A stretch of DNA of 34,788 bases from Chthoniobacteraceae bacterium (GCA_947471505.1 CANIWM010000067.1:1-34788); one strand, 5' to 3'; numbered from the stretch's first letter, positions 6,953-16,456 are shown. The notes: generated by a model not told the origin, from the letters alone. Numbers and translations: made by a program.

Positions 6953-9201
6953 GGCGCGCTTTCCTCGCCCTCTCAATCGCCGCTTCGTGCGTGGCTGCGG
7001 ACCTCCAGTTTGGCGGGCCGGAGATTGCCCGAGTCACTTGGGATACGCGCTCGCCTGCGGTCGTTGATTTAGACGGCGATGGAAAGCTGGACGTAGCGCT
7101 CATCAATAACGAGAACGCCAAACTCGTGCTGCTCTACCAGCGCGCACCGGGCGAGGCGGAGGGGAAAAATGCGCGCCGCGCAGTGAGCCGGGATCGCTGG
7201 GAGCCGGTGGTGGAGGACTCGCGCTTTGAGAAAGTCTCGCTGCCTGCGGACCAGCGGCATCACGCGATGGTGGCGGGGGATTTCGACGGCGACAAGCGGC
7301 CCGACCTCGCGCTCACGGGCGTCGAGGATGCGCTCGTCGTACGCTTTCAGGCGGCAGATGGGACGTTCACGAAGACGTGGAAATACAAAGACTTCGAGGC
7401 GCTCCAAGGCACCCAGCACATCCAGACTGCGGACCTGAACGGCGACGGACGGAGCGACCTCGCCGTGCTCGGCAAAGGGAAGCTGCTCGTCTTTTTGCAA
7501 AAGCAAACGGGCGGCTTTGGAGACCCGGAAGTGTACCTCACCGGCGAGGATAAAATGGGTCAGCTCTTCGCCGAAGACGCGGACGGCGATGGCAAGGTGG
7601 ACCTTCTCTATTTGGCCGGTGGCGGCGACGGCACCTTGCGCTGGCGGAGGCAGATCGCGCCCGGCGTTATCTCTGCGGAAGTCTCCCTGCCCTACTCGGT
7701 GCCCGCGTATGCCGCGACGACTTCGCGCGATGCGAAAGGGCGGCTGCTCTTTACGAAAGTGAACGCCAAGTCGCAGATCATTGAGCGCCACGTATTCACT
7801 GCCAGCGGGTCCGGGGATGCGAGCGATACGCTGCTCGCCACAGTCTATAATGTGCCCAGCGGGATGAAGTCCGCCGCGCACGCAGTCGGCGATTTCAACG
7901 GCGACGGCCTCGCGGATTTCGCGATGGCAGACAGCAAGGCCGCGCAAATCGCGCTCTTCCTCCAGCAGCCCGATGGCACGTTCGCCGAGCCTCGCACGTT
8001 CCCATCGTTCTCCGGCATCTCAGGCATCGCCGCAGTCGCGCTGCCCGGCTCGAAGCGCGTGGCGCTCGCCGTCGTGAGCCGCAAAGAAGGACTCGGCATC
8101 GCGAAGCTCACGGACGACGGACGACTGGAGTTCCCCACATCGGTAGCGATCAAAGGCGAACCCGTCGCCATCACCGCACTCGGCGAAAAGGCCGCAATCC
8201 TTGTGGATGAAAAGAGCGCCTGGCGCGTGGACACGATGAGCACCGCCGACGGCACAAAGTGGACCTTCACCGAGCGCCCGCTCGGCACGCTCAAGCGCGA
8301 ACCCATCGGCATGGCTGCGGGCGACCTCACGGGCGATGGTCGCGCCGACCTGCTCGTGATGCTCCCCCGCGAAGCCGCGCTCATTTTACCCGGCACGGAA
8401 GAAGGGCTCGGCGCTCCGCTGAAAGAGACTGCAAACATCCGCTCCCAGCTCACCGACCTCGCCCCCGACCGCGTCGCGCTCGTGGACATCGACGGCGACA
8501 AACGCGCCGAAATTATCGCCGCCGCCGCAGGCTATGCGCGCTCCATCCGCCTCACGCCCGACAATACTGATGTCCTCGTCGTGGACCAATTCAACGCCCG
8601 CCAGGCCGACAACAAACTCGGCACGCCCGCGTTTGTGGACACCGACGCTGACGGCAAACCGGAACTCGTATTCTCCGAGACCGGCACCCCGTTTTTCCAA
8701 GTGATGAAAAAGGACACCACTGGCGTCTATCGCGTCACTCGACGCTTGCAGGGTGCCCCCGGAGAACCCGTCGAAGTCTTCGCCATGACGCTCGGCCCAG
8801 CGAAGACACCGCAGCTCCTCATCGCGGGGCGCGAGCGTTTTTGGACCGCACCATTTTCCGCCAACGGTGCGCGCCTCGAAGCCGTAGATACCTACGACAC
8901 CGACCTGAAAAACTGCGCCTACTTCCAAGCCCTCACCGCCGACCTCGACGGCGATGGAAAGGGCGAAGTCATCGCCTTCGACCGCACGAGCCACCTCATG
9001 GAACTCCTCTCGCCTGCCGCCGCTGGAACGCCGTGGAAGAGTATGATGCACTTTGTCCTATTCGAGATGAATATCCACTTCCGAGGCCGCAAAGGCGACA
9101 CGGGAGTCCGCGAAGTCATCGTGCGCGATATGACGGGCGACGGACGCCCCGACATCATGCTCATCGTCCACGACCGCGTGCTGCTGTACCCGCAAGGGTA
9201 A
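6949..9201 (+). CDS. Exported FG-GAP/VCBS repeat protein
   Basis: A 750-residue protein with a short signal peptide (MRRAFLALSIAASCVAA). About ten calcium-binding-type FG-GAP/VCBS motifs are spread along it: DLDGDGKLDVAL, DFDGDKRPDLAL, DLNGDGRSDLAV, DADGDGKVDLLY, DFNGDGLADFAM, DLTGDGRADLLV, DIDGDKRAEIIA, DTDADGKPELVF, DLDGDGKGEVIA and DMTGDGRPDIML. These build a beta-propeller like that of integrin alpha chains, probably two propellers here. No transmembrane anchor or enzyme domain is visible. Such proteins are common at PVC cell surfaces and usually have unknown binding roles. It overlaps the upstream gene by four bases and lies 6 bases before the permease gene. Confidence 0.85.
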   Translation: MRRAFLALSIAASCVAADLQFGGPEIARVTWDTRSPAVVDLDGDGKLDVALINNENAKLVLLYQRAPGEAEGKNARRAVSRDRWEPVVEDSRFEKVSLPADQRHHAMVAGDFDGDKRPDLALTGVEDALVVRFQAADGTFTKTWKYKDFEALQGTQHIQTADLNGDGRSDLAVLGKGKLLVFLQKQTGGFGDPEVYLTGEDKMGQLFAEDADGDGKVDLLYLAGGGDGTLRWRRQIAPGVISAEVSLPYSVPAYAATTSRDAKGRLLFTKVNAKSQIIERHVFTASGSGDASDTLLATVYNVPSGMKSAAHAVGDFNGDGLADFAMADSKAAQIALFLQQPDGTFAEPRTFPSFSGISGIAAVALPGSKRVALAVVSRKEGLGIAKLTDDGRLEFPTSVAIKGEPVAITALGEKAAILVDEKSAWRVDTMSTADGTKWTFTERPLGTLKREPIGMAAGDLTGDGRADLLVMLPREAALILPGTEEGLGAPLKETANIRSQLTDLAPDRVALVDIDGDKRAEIIAAAAGYARSIRLTPDNTDVLVVDQFNARQADNKLGTPAFVDTDADGKPELVFSETGTPFFQVMKKDTTGVYRVTRRLQGAPGEPVEVFAMTLGPAKTPQLLIAGRERFWTAPFSANGARLEAVDTYDTDLKNCAYFQALTADLDGDGKGEVIAFDRTSHLMELLSPAAAGTPWKSMMHFVLFEMNIHFRGRKGDTGVREVIVRDMTGDGRPDIMLIVHDRVLLYPQG

Positions 9202-9207
9202 CCACGC

Positions 9208-10203
9208 ATGAGCCAATCCAACAAATCCATTTTCGCGCGCCATGAGACGGTGCTGCTCGCAGTGCTCATCGCGGAAGTGCTGCTGTTTCATTTCATCGGG
9301 CGCAGATTTCTCACGGGCGCAAACGTCGCAAATATCGTCCGGCAGTCTGTGGAGATAGGACTGCTCGCGCTGGTGATGACGCCCATCATTTTAATGGCGG
9401 GGATCGATCTATCCGTGGGGTCCCTGATGGGACTTTGCGCCGTCGCTTTCGGGATGCTTTGGAAAGATGCGGGGCTTTCGCCATGGCTCGCTGCGCTCGG
9501 CGCAATCGGGATCGGCACACTGGGCGGCGGGTTGAATGCGACGTTAATTACGCGGCTCGGATTGCCGCCGTTGATTGTCACACTGGGGACGTTCTCACTT
9601 TTTCGTGGACTGGCAGAGGCGCTGACCGGCGGGACGAAATCTTACACGAGTTTCCCAGAGTCTTTTCTCGCGCTGGGCAACGGCTTCGCGCTCGGGGTAC
9701 CGGTGCAGGCTTGGGTGTTTGGCGGCGTCGCAGTCGGCGCTTGGATGCTCGTGCATCGAACGACGTATGGGCGGTCTTTTCGCGCGATAGGTTTCGCGCC
9801 GGAAGGAGCGAGGTTTGCGGGCATCCCTGTCCAGAAAAGGCTGGCGCTTGCATACACAATGGCGGGAACGGTGGCGGGACTGGCCGCGGTAATTTTCGTA
9901 TCGCGCGTCACGGAAGCGCGAGCGAGTGCCGGAGTCGGCTACGAGTTGGCTGCGATCACCGCCGTAGTGCTGGGAGGCACGAGCATCTTTGGTGGAGTCG
10001 GAACGATTCACGGCACATTGCTCGGCTGGTTGGCGGTGGCGGTGATGACCAACGGACTGAAGTTCACAGGCACATCGGACCCCAGCGAAAAGGCCGGAAT
10101 GCTCACGGGCGCACTCTTACTGGTCGTGCTCGCCGTCGGTGCGGTGATGAAGATCCTGGCCGAACGCCGCGCGCGAAACGGGAGTGTGAAGCTGGCCAAT
10201 TAG
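9208..10203 (+). CDS. ABC transporter permease, ribose/AI-2-type sugar family
   Basis: A 331-residue integral membrane protein of the BPD_transp_2 family (PF02653), the permease of CUT2-type sugar importers such as RbsC, XylH or LsrC/D. Eight to ten hydrophobic helices are visible. The family signatures AGIDLSVGSLMGL (about residues 64-76) and TAVVLGGTSIFGGVGTIHGT (about 250-270) are intact. The typical NIVRQSVEIGLLAL segment follows the first helix. No ATPase or periplasmic binding protein gene adjoins it on either side, which is unusual for this family, so its partners must be elsewhere or absent. It follows the FG-GAP gene by 6 bases and probably belongs to the same transcript. The substrate cannot be told from the sequence. 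Confidence 0.88.
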   Translation: MSQSNKSIFARHETVLLAVLIAEVLLFHFIGRRFLTGANVANIVRQSVEIGLLALVMTPIILMAGIDLSVGSLMGLCAVAFGMLWKDAGLSPWLAALGAIGIGTLGGGLNATLITRLGLPPLIVTLGTFSLFRGLAEALTGGTKSYTSFPESFLALGNGFALGVPVQAWVFGGVAVGAWMLVHRTTYGRSFRAIGFAPEGARFAGIPVQKRLALAYTMAGTVAGLAAVIFVSRVTEARASAGVGYELAAITAVVLGGTSIFGGVGTIHGTLLGWLAVAVMTNGLKFTGTSDPSEKAGMLTGALLLVVLAVGAVMKILAERRARNGSVKLAN

Positions 10204-10288
10204 CCAGCGGAAGTCGAACGAGGGCAGGCAATCTCGCAATGCACGCTTCCCCCCGGCACTGTTTTGGCTACAACAGCCCTGCCCAATC

Positions 10289-11815
10289 ATGTCAGAAACT
10301 ATCGACTTCGCGCAAAAGCGCGTCCTCATTTTCATCGTCGCCTATAACGCGGAGAAGACCATCAGCAGTGTCTTGAACCGCATTCCATCTTCCATGCGGA
10401 ACAAGAATGTGGAGGTGCTCATTATCGACGATTCGTCGAAAGATCAGACCTTCGCTCAAGGAGTAAAATACGAAACCGGAAGCGACGATCTACGCATCGT
10501 GACGCTACGAAACCCCGTAAACCAGGGTTACGGAGGCAACCAAAAGCTCGGCTACCGCTACGCCATCGAGAACGGATTCGACATCGTCGCCCTCGTCCAC
10601 GGCGACGGGCAATATGCCCCCGAAAAGCTACCCGCGCTGCTGGCACCGCTCATCAACGAGACGGCGGACGCTGTTTTCGGCTCCCGAATGCTCAAAAAGC
10701 AGGACGCGCTGACCGGCGGGATGCCCATGTATAAATGGATCGGAAACCAAGTCCTCACCAGCTACCAGAATATCATGCTCGGCACGCAACTGAGCGAATT
10801 TCACAGCGGCTACCGGCTCTACTCCACGGCTGCGCTGAAGCGCATTCCTTTTGAGCGCAACTCGAACGATTTCCACTTCGACACGGACATCATCGTCCAA
10901 CTCCACTTCGCCAACCTCCGCATCGCCGAAATTCCGATCCCCACTTTCTATGGCGATGAAGTGTGCAACGTGAACGGATTCAAGTATGCGTGGGACTGCT
11001 TCAAGACGATGATCCGCGCCGCGATGCACCGCAAAAACTTGCTCTACGATCGCAAGTTCGACGTCGGTGCGGTCGAGGAAACCTACGACCTCAAGCTCGG
11101 CTTCCGCTCCAGCCACACCCTCGCGCTTTGCTCCGTAAAAAAAGGTGCGCGCGTCCTCGATATTGGGTGCGGGCGCGGCTACGTCGCCGAACTCATGGCG
11201 AAAGATGCCGCCCACGTTACAGGCCTCGACCAGTATTCCAAGGACACCAGCGACCTCCCGAATGTGGACTACAAAAAGTGGGACATCGACGGCCAGCCAT
11301 GCCCCGTGAAAGTCTCCGACTACGACCAGATATTCCTGCTCGATATTATCGAGCACTTAAAAGACCCCGAGGTCTTCATGGAAACGCTCCGCGAACGCGC
11401 CGAGCACAAGCGCCCCGAACTCATCCTCACCACCGCAAACATCGGGTTCTTCGTCACCCGCTTTATGCTCCTCATCGGGCAGTTTAACTACGGACGAAAG
11501 GGCATCCTAGATCGCACCCACACGCGCCTCTTCACCTTCCGAAGCCTGCGCGATTTATTCGAGCAAACGGGCTACGACATTCTGGAGATACGGGGCATTC
11601 CTGCCCCGTATCCCAAAGTGCTCGGCGCGGGTATTTTCAGCCGCATCGTCATGCTCATCAACCAGGCATTCATCCGCCTGCCCTTCCTTCGCGGGCTCTT
11701 CAGCTACCAGATTTACGTCCGTGCCCAAGCCCGCCCCACGGTGGAGAACTTGCTGGCGAAGACGATCTCTACCAGCGAGGAACTGCGCACCGAGATGAAC
11801 AAAGCTGCTGTTTAA
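10289..11815 (+). CDS. Glycosyltransferase family 2 - SAM methyltransferase fusion
   Basis: A 508-residue two-domain protein. Residues ~10-240 are a GT-A fold family 2 glycosyltransferase like dolichyl/polyprenyl-phosphate sugar synthases: nucleotide-binding VLIIDDSSKDQT, the NPVNQGYGGNQKLGY helix, the metal-site region LVHGDGQYAPE and the acceptor region FHSGYRLYST. Residues ~275-430 are a class I methyltransferase with motif I VLDIGCGRGYVAEL (near residue 290), GLDQYS, and LLDIIEHLKDPEVFME. The C-terminal part holds hydrophobic stretches (VLGAGIFSRIVMLINQAFIR) that may touch the membrane. It probably makes a lipid-linked sugar or modifies a glycan; sugar and acceptor are unknown. It is a single gene, 85 bases after the permease, and its stop codon interleaves with that of the convergent gene. 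Confidence 0.87.
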   Translation: MSETIDFAQKRVLIFIVAYNAEKTISSVLNRIPSSMRNKNVEVLIIDDSSKDQTFAQGVKYETGSDDLRIVTLRNPVNQGYGGNQKLGYRYAIENGFDIVALVHGDGQYAPEKLPALLAPLINETADAVFGSRMLKKQDALTGGMPMYKWIGNQVLTSYQNIMLGTQLSEFHSGYRLYSTAALKRIPFERNSNDFHFDTDIIVQLHFANLRIAEIPIPTFYGDEVCNVNGFKYAWDCFKTMIRAAMHRKNLLYDRKFDVGAVEETYDLKLGFRSSHTLALCSVKKGARVLDIGCGRGYVAELMAKDAAHVTGLDQYSKDTSDLPNVDYKKWDIDGQPCPVKVSDYDQIFLLDIIEHLKDPEVFMETLRERAEHKRPELILTTANIGFFVTRFMLLIGQFNYGRKGILDRTHTRLFTFRSLRDLFEQTGYDILEIRGIPAPYPKVLGAGIFSRIVMLINQAFIRLPFLRGLFSYQIYVRAQARPTVENLLAKTISTSEELRTEMNKAAV

Positions 11816-12804
11816 AAAGGCCCTTGCGGCGGCTGCGGACGCGGACCTCGCTCGCCCTGCTCATCGCGCCCAAAACCCCGTGGACCTTGCGGCGGAAATG
11901 GCTGATGCCCCTGCTCTCGCATCTCCGGACCGCCGCGATGCTCTCCGCGTGATCCCTGCGGCTGCCCGCCTTGCGGAGGCATCGGCTTGTCAAATTGCGG
12001 TGGCATCGGCTTCCGCTCGCGCATTTGAGGGCCACCACGACGATCGTCTTGCGGCCCCTGCGGCGGCATTGGCTTGCGCTCATTCATTTCGGGTCCGCGA
12101 CGCTGGTCGCCCCCCAGTCCCGGTGGTCGATTAAACTGCGGCGGCATCGGACTTCTTCCCTCCCGACCAAAAGGCGGACGCCCCATCTGCTGCGGATCGC
12201 CCATCGGCATCGGCCTGCGAAACTCGCCTCGCTGCTGCCCAAACTGGCCCTGCATCGGCCCTTGCCGACTGTCGCCACGGAACGCCTGCCTCGGCTCAGA
12301 GCGGCGAGGGTCTTCACGACGCGGCTCATCCCCTTGGGAGCGGGCGTCCTGGCGGAAGTCACGCCCCATCCGTTCGTCATGCGGACGCTGCATATCTCGT
12401 GGCCCCTCCGTTCCAGGCCGATCCCCGTCACGGCGGACACCCTCTGGCTTCGGCCCCCGGCGTTCGCCCTCCGCACGAGGAACTGCTTCATTACGGCGCT
12501 CACCCTCTACGCGATGATCTCCTTCCTGCTGCCCGGCTGGAAGAAACTCATCCGGCGTGATCTTCCCGTCGCCATTGCGATCCAGTTTGCGCAGAGCGTC
12601 AATTTCCGCCGAATCAATGGCTCCATCGTGATTGGCGTCGAGTTGGCCAAACATTCCCGCAATCGGTCGCTGCGGCGTCGGGCCGCGTTCTCCACGCGGG
12701 GCGTCGCCCGGCGGGCGTTCCGGATTGGGCCGATCTTGGGCCGACAGTGTGAAGCCGGAGACGACGAGCGCCACGGCAGTGATGAGTGCTTTATTTGTGT
12801 TCAT
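11812..12804 (-). CDS. Exported EF-hand protein with low-complexity tail
   Basis: A 330-residue protein with a signal peptide (MNTNKALITAVALVVSGFTLSA). Two EF-hand calcium loops follow: DANHDGAIDSAE (residues 56-67) and DRNGDGKITPDE (75-86), both with all usual ligand positions. The remaining ~230 residues are disordered, rich in Pro, Gly, Arg, Gln and Glu. Near the C-terminus they show imperfect repeats around GPEMNERKPMPPQ, GPQMRERKPMPPQ and GPEMREQGHQPFPPQ. It is probably a periplasmic or extracellular calcium-binding protein; EF-hand proteins with such tails are frequent in Planctomycetes and Verrucomicrobia. Its function is unknown. The last codon overlaps the stop of the convergent glycosyltransferase gene (11812-11815). 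No clear ribosome binding site precedes the ATG. Confidence 0.82.
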   Translation of the reverse strand: MNTNKALITAVALVVSGFTLSAQDRPNPERPPGDAPRGERGPTPQRPIAGMFGQLDANHDGAIDSAEIDALRKLDRNGDGKITPDEFLPAGQQEGDHRVEGERRNEAVPRAEGERRGPKPEGVRRDGDRPGTEGPRDMQRPHDERMGRDFRQDARSQGDEPRREDPRRSEPRQAFRGDSRQGPMQGQFGQQRGEFRRPMPMGDPQQMGRPPFGREGRSPMPPQFNRPPGLGGDQRRGPEMNERKPMPPQGPQDDRRGGPQMRERKPMPPQFDKPMPPQGGQPQGSRGEHRGGPEMREQGHQPFPPQGPRGFGRDEQGERGPRPQPPQGPF

Positions 12805-13057
12805 AGTATTGGTTTTCGAATCAAACCCGCACCAGTCGTGGAGCGGACTATTTCAACGGGTTAAACTCCGCCGACCTTCTGTTTGTGCAAAAAACATCCC
12901 GGAAAATCGTGAAGCTTGTGTAAAGACCGGCATTTTCCACCACAGAAACCGACCATTCCTCAGCAGCCCGAGACACCAAGACTGCGCTGCTTTGTTCCTC
13001 CGAAAATGAAGATGTGGATTGCCTCGCGGCGACGAAGCGATGAAAAAGGGGTCTTCG

Positions 13058-14107
13058 ATGAATTCCAAAAAAGCAGCCAGCAAAAGCACACAACCAAAGA
13101 AAAAAGCCTACGCCGCCGCTGGCGTGGATGTGGACCTCGGGAACCGCGTGAAGAGCGGCATCCAGGCTCTCGTAAAGGGAACGCACGGGCCGGAAGTGCT
13201 GGGAAAAATCGGCGGCTTTGGCGGACTTTTCCGCCCCAACTTTAAGGGAATGAAAGACCCGGTGCTCGTATCGTCGGTGGATGGCGTGGGGACGAAACTG
13301 AAGATCGCTTTTGCCACGGGCAGTCATGACACAGTGGGGCAGTGCCTCGTGAATCACTGCATCAACGACATTGCCGTCATCGGAGCAAAGCCGCTCTTTT
13401 TCCTCGACTACATCGGCGCGGCGAAGCTGGAGCCCGTCGTTTTCGAGGCGCTGCTGAAGGGCTTTGCCAAAGCGTGCAAGGCCGCCAAGTGCGCCATCGT
13501 GGGCGGCGAGACTGCGCAAATGCCAGGCATGTATGCGCCGGGCGAATACGACCTCGTGGGCACGATCATCGGAGTGGTGGATAAGGCGAAGAGCATCGAC
13601 GGCTCGAAGATCAAAGTGGGCGATGTCGTCATCGGTCTCGCCTCCAACGGCCTGCATACGAACGGCTACACGCTTGCTCGCAAGGTGCTCTTCGAGGACA
13701 TGAAGCTCAAGCTCACGGACAAGCTCGAAGGCGTCACCGGCACCGTCGGTAGCGAGCTGATGCGCGTTCACAAAAACTACCAGCCTGCGCTGGCAAAGCT
13801 CCCGCATGGCCTCGTGAAAGGGCTGGCGCACATCACCGGCGGCGGGCTCGTGGATAATTTCCCGCGCGTCCTCCCGAAGACCGTGGATGCTCTGATCGAC
13901 ACAGCCTCGTGGAAGGTGCCCGCCATTTTCCAGCACATCGAGCGCGGCGGAAAAGTGGACCACGCGGAGATGTATCAGGTGTTCAACATGGGCATCGGCA
14001 TGTGCATCGTCGTCGCGGAGAAAGACGTGAAGGCGGTGACGAAGATCGTGGGGGGCAAAGTCATCGGGAAAATCGAGAAGGGCAGCGGGATTGTGCGGCT
14101 GAAGTAG
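13058..14107 (+). CDS. purM: Phosphoribosylformylglycinamidine cyclo-ligase (AIR synthetase)
   Basis: A 349-residue PurM, the ATP-dependent ring-closing enzyme of step five in purine synthesis (FGAM to AIR), cytoplasmic. Visible family motifs: SSVDGVGTKLKIA (residues 72-84), HCINDIAVIGAKPLFFLDY, IVGGETAQMPGMY, SNGLHTNGYTLARK, HITGGGLVDNFPR and the C-terminal FNMGIGMCIVV. The length fits the family (~345). I chose the ATG at 13058 because AAGGGG lies 8-13 bases upstream, one of the few good ribosome binding sites in the window. ATG 13040 (six residues longer) is the alternative. The N-terminus is Lys/Ala-rich up to the start of the conserved domain. No other purine gene adjoins it. The stop is directly followed by the stop of the convergent gene. 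Confidence 0.95.
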   Translation: MNSKKAASKSTQPKKKAYAAAGVDVDLGNRVKSGIQALVKGTHGPEVLGKIGGFGGLFRPNFKGMKDPVLVSSVDGVGTKLKIAFATGSHDTVGQCLVNHCINDIAVIGAKPLFFLDYIGAAKLEPVVFEALLKGFAKACKAAKCAIVGGETAQMPGMYAPGEYDLVGTIIGVVDKAKSIDGSKIKVGDVVIGLASNGLHTNGYTLARKVLFEDMKLKLTDKLEGVTGTVGSELMRVHKNYQPALAKLPHGLVKGLAHITGGGLVDNFPRVLPKTVDALIDTASWKVPAIFQHIERGGKVDHAEMYQVFNMGIGMCIVVAEKDVKAVTKIVGGKVIGKIEKGSGIVRLK

Positions 14108-16357
14108 CTACTTCTTGAGCACCTCCCGCAGCTTCACCGGGTCGGTCTCCGGGGCTTTGCAGGCGAAGTCTTCGCAGACGTAGGCGGCGGCTTTTCCGTG
14201 CTTGGGCTTCATCTCGGCGATGGCGGCGTTGCGTTTGCCGATCCATGCTTGGCCAGCGCCGCCGTCGGCGAGGATCACGATCTGGTTGGGCGCAAACTGG
14301 GCGCGGGCTTCCTTGATGAGCGCCTTCGTGTCCTCCGCTCCGGGCGTGCCGGCGATGACGATCTGGCGGCCTTTCGACATGGAGGCATCCACGGCGCAAA
14401 GCATCTGGGTGAGCGCGCTCGGCCGCTTGTCGAGCGTCTCGCCCATGCTGGCGATGGTCTTCTCCGCGCGCTCGCGTAGTTCTTTGGAATCGGTGAGTTG
14501 CGCGAGGCGAATGAGGTTGAGCGCGGCGACGCTGCTGGCGGCGGGCTCGGCTCCGTCGTGGTCTTCTTTGGAGCGGAAGAGGATGTCGCTCTGATCGGCG
14601 GGCGTCTGGAAGTAGCCGCCGTGCTCCTTGTCGTAAAAGACGGCATCCATCTTCGCCTGCAAGTCCACCGCCCAAGCAAGCCACTGCGCATCGAAATCCG
14701 TCTCATACAAGTCGAGCAACCCCGCGATGAGCGAGGCGTAGTCATCGGCAAACCCGGCGGCGTTGCTGGGCTCGTGCCGGTAGCTGCGGGTGAGCGCGCC
14801 GTCGCGCCACAGCTTCGCCTTTATAAAGCGGGCGCTGGCTTGGGCGGCGGCGGTGTAGCGTGGCTCGTCGAGCACTTGCGCGGCGCGGGCGAAGGCGGAA
14901 ATCATGAGGCCGTTCCACGCGACGATGATCTTGTCGTCGAGGTGCGGGCGCGGGCGTTTGGCGCGAAGGTCGAAGAGTTTTGCGCGAGCGGCGGCGAGGG
15001 TCTTTTCGACCTCCGCCTCCGGCTTGCCCGCGTCCTTCGCCAGCTCGGCGACGGTCTTGCGGATGATGAGCGTGTTCTTCCCTTTCAGCTCGCCGAGCGG
15101 GTCGCTGCCTGCGGGCGAGTTCCCATCGGCCACGACGCCGTATGCTGTGCTAAAGAGCGCTGCATCTTCGCCGAGGGCGGCGTCTATCTCGGCTTTTGTC
15201 CATACGTAAAACGCGCCCTCTTTCTTCTCGGCGTGCCCGGCTTCGAGGCTGTCGGCGTCTTCGGCGGAGTAAAAGCCGCCTTCTTTATCCGTCAGCTCGC
15301 GGAGGGTGTAGTCGAGGATGCCGCGCGCCACTTTCTCCCAGCGCGCATCGTGGGTGAGCTGGAATGCGTCTAGGTAATTGCGCACGAGCTGGCCCTGATC
15401 GTAGGCCATCTTCTCGTAGTGCGGGACGTGCCAAAAGCGGTCCACTGAGTAGCGGTGAAAGCCGCCGCCGAGATGATCGTGCATCCCGCCATCCGCCATC
15501 TTCCCGAGGGTGATGAGCGCCATCTTCCCCGCCACGGCGCGGTCGCGCTCCTCCGCCTCGGGCGACTCGCCCAGCCCCTTGCGCACAGCCATGCGGAAGA
15601 GGAATGCAAGATTGCTCGGCTGGGGAAACTTCGGCGCACCGCCGAAGCCGCCAAGGTCCGCATCGAACGTCTGCACGAGCTGGCTCTGGCCTTTGGTCAG
15701 CGCGGCTTTTGCCGTCACTTCGACTTTACTCGGCGTGCTGGCGGTGTACTCGGTAAGCTTCTTTGCGACCTCATTGCCGTGCTCGACGATGCCTTTGCTG
15801 TCCTTCGCCCAGCCGTCAGCGAGCTGCTTCAGGACGGCGGGAAATCCGGGGCGACTCCCGCGACTCTCGGGCGGGAAATACGTGCCGCCGACGAACGGTT
15901 TGAGGTCCGGCGTGAGCCACACATTCAGCGGCCAGCCGCCGCTGCCCGTCGTCGCCTGTACGAACGTCATATACACTTTGTCCACGTCAGGCCGCTCCTC
16001 GCGGTCCACTTTGATGCAGACGAAACTCGCATTCATAATCGCCGCGATGGCCTCATTTTCAAAGCTCTCGCGCTCCATGACGTGACACCAGTGGCAAGTG
16101 CTGTAGCCGATACTCAGGAAGATGGGCTTATTCTCTTTCTTCGCCTTTTCAAAAGCCTCCGCGCCCCACGGGAACCAGTCCACCGGGTTGTGCTGGTGCT
16201 GGAGTAAATAGGGCGACTTTTCCTTCGCGAGGCGGTTGGTGTGTTTCGGAGCAGTGGTCACGGTAGTGTCTTTCGGAGTGGTGTCGGCGCAGTGGACGAG
16301 CTGGGGAAAAGCCAGCGCCGCAGCGGCAGCGAGTTGGAGATGGCGGATTGCGATCAT
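14108..16357 (-). CDS. Exported DUF255 / thioredoxin-like protein (YyaL/Spata20 family)
   Basis: A 749-residue protein of the YyaL/Spata20 family. Residues ~42-200 are the DUF255 thioredoxin-like domain with the signature [21 protein letters not shown] and the CxxC motif in [16 protein letters not shown] (Cys88, Cys91). An (alpha/alpha)6-like glycoside-hydrolase-type region follows, with [21 protein letters not shown] and [10 protein letters not shown]. The usual family ending ([14 protein letters not shown]) is present. The ATG at 16357 gives a signal-peptide-like start ([23 protein letters not shown]), so this form is probably exported; an in-frame ATG at 16411 would bury that segment. The biochemical role of the family is not settled. 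It ends back-to-back with purM and starts divergently from the DUF1592-type gene. Confidence 0.88.
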   Translation of the reverse strand: MIAIRHLQLAAAAALAFPQLVHCADTTPKDTTVTTAPKHTNRLAKEKSPYLLQHQHNPVDWFPWGAEAFEKAKKENKPIFLSIGYSTCHWCHVMERESFENEAIAAIMNASFVCIKVDREERPDVDKVYMTFVQATTGSGGWPLNVWLTPDLKPFVGGTYFPPESRGSRPGFPAVLKQLADGWAKDSKGIVEHGNEVAKKLTEYTASTPSKVEVTAKAALTKGQSQLVQTFDADLGGFGGAPKFPQPSNLAFLFRMAVRKGLGESPEAEERDRAVAGKMALITLGKMADGGMHDHLGGGFHRYSVDRFWHVPHYEKMAYDQGQLVRNYLDAFQLTHDARWEKVARGILDYTLRELTDKEGGFYSAEDADSLEAGHAEKKEGAFYVWTKAEIDAALGEDAALFSTAYGVVADGNSPAGSDPLGELKGKNTLIIRKTVAELAKDAGKPEAEVEKTLAAARAKLFDLRAKRPRPHLDDKIIVAWNGLMISAFARAAQVLDEPRYTAAAQASARFIKAKLWRDGALTRSYRHEPSNAAGFADDYASLIAGLLDLYETDFDAQWLAWAVDLQAKMDAVFYDKEHGGYFQTPADQSDILFRSKEDHDGAEPAASSVAALNLIRLAQLTDSKELRERAEKTIASMGETLDKRPSALTQMLCAVDASMSKGRQIVIAGTPGAEDTKALIKEARAQFAPNQIVILADGGAGQAWIGKRNAAIAEMKPKHGKAAAYVCEDFACKAPETDPVKLREVLKK

Positions 16358-16456
16358 GGCGGCACTCAAGGGAATAGCCCTGCGAGTGGCAAGAGCGTTG
16401 GGCTGCGTCATTCGTCATTCCCTATCCGCAAAAAACGCGGTTACATTCCGGCATTC

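Noticed and set aside
5231-6976. Long antisense frame (581 codons) across the exported protein gene
   Set aside because: The translation is dominated by Arg, His, Leu and Val without motifs. It is the mirror of a GC-rich coding gene with a signal peptide and proper coupling to its neighbour.
10191-10208. GCTGGC-CAATTA-GCCAGC as terminator of the permease gene
   Set aside because: Only a 6-bp stem without T-run that overlaps the stop codon; too weak to call.
13019-13057. Longer purM start at a TTG (13019)
   Set aside because: It adds non-conserved residues, and a good ribosome binding site stands before the ATG at 13058.
12848-13963. Antisense frame of 371 codons opposite purM
   Set aside because: The plus strand carries unmistakable PurM motifs; the antisense product has no family features.
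14498-15373. Plus-strand frame (291 codons) opposite the DUF255 gene
   Set aside because: Gly/Ala/Val-rich mirror translation; the minus strand has the DUF255 signature throughout.
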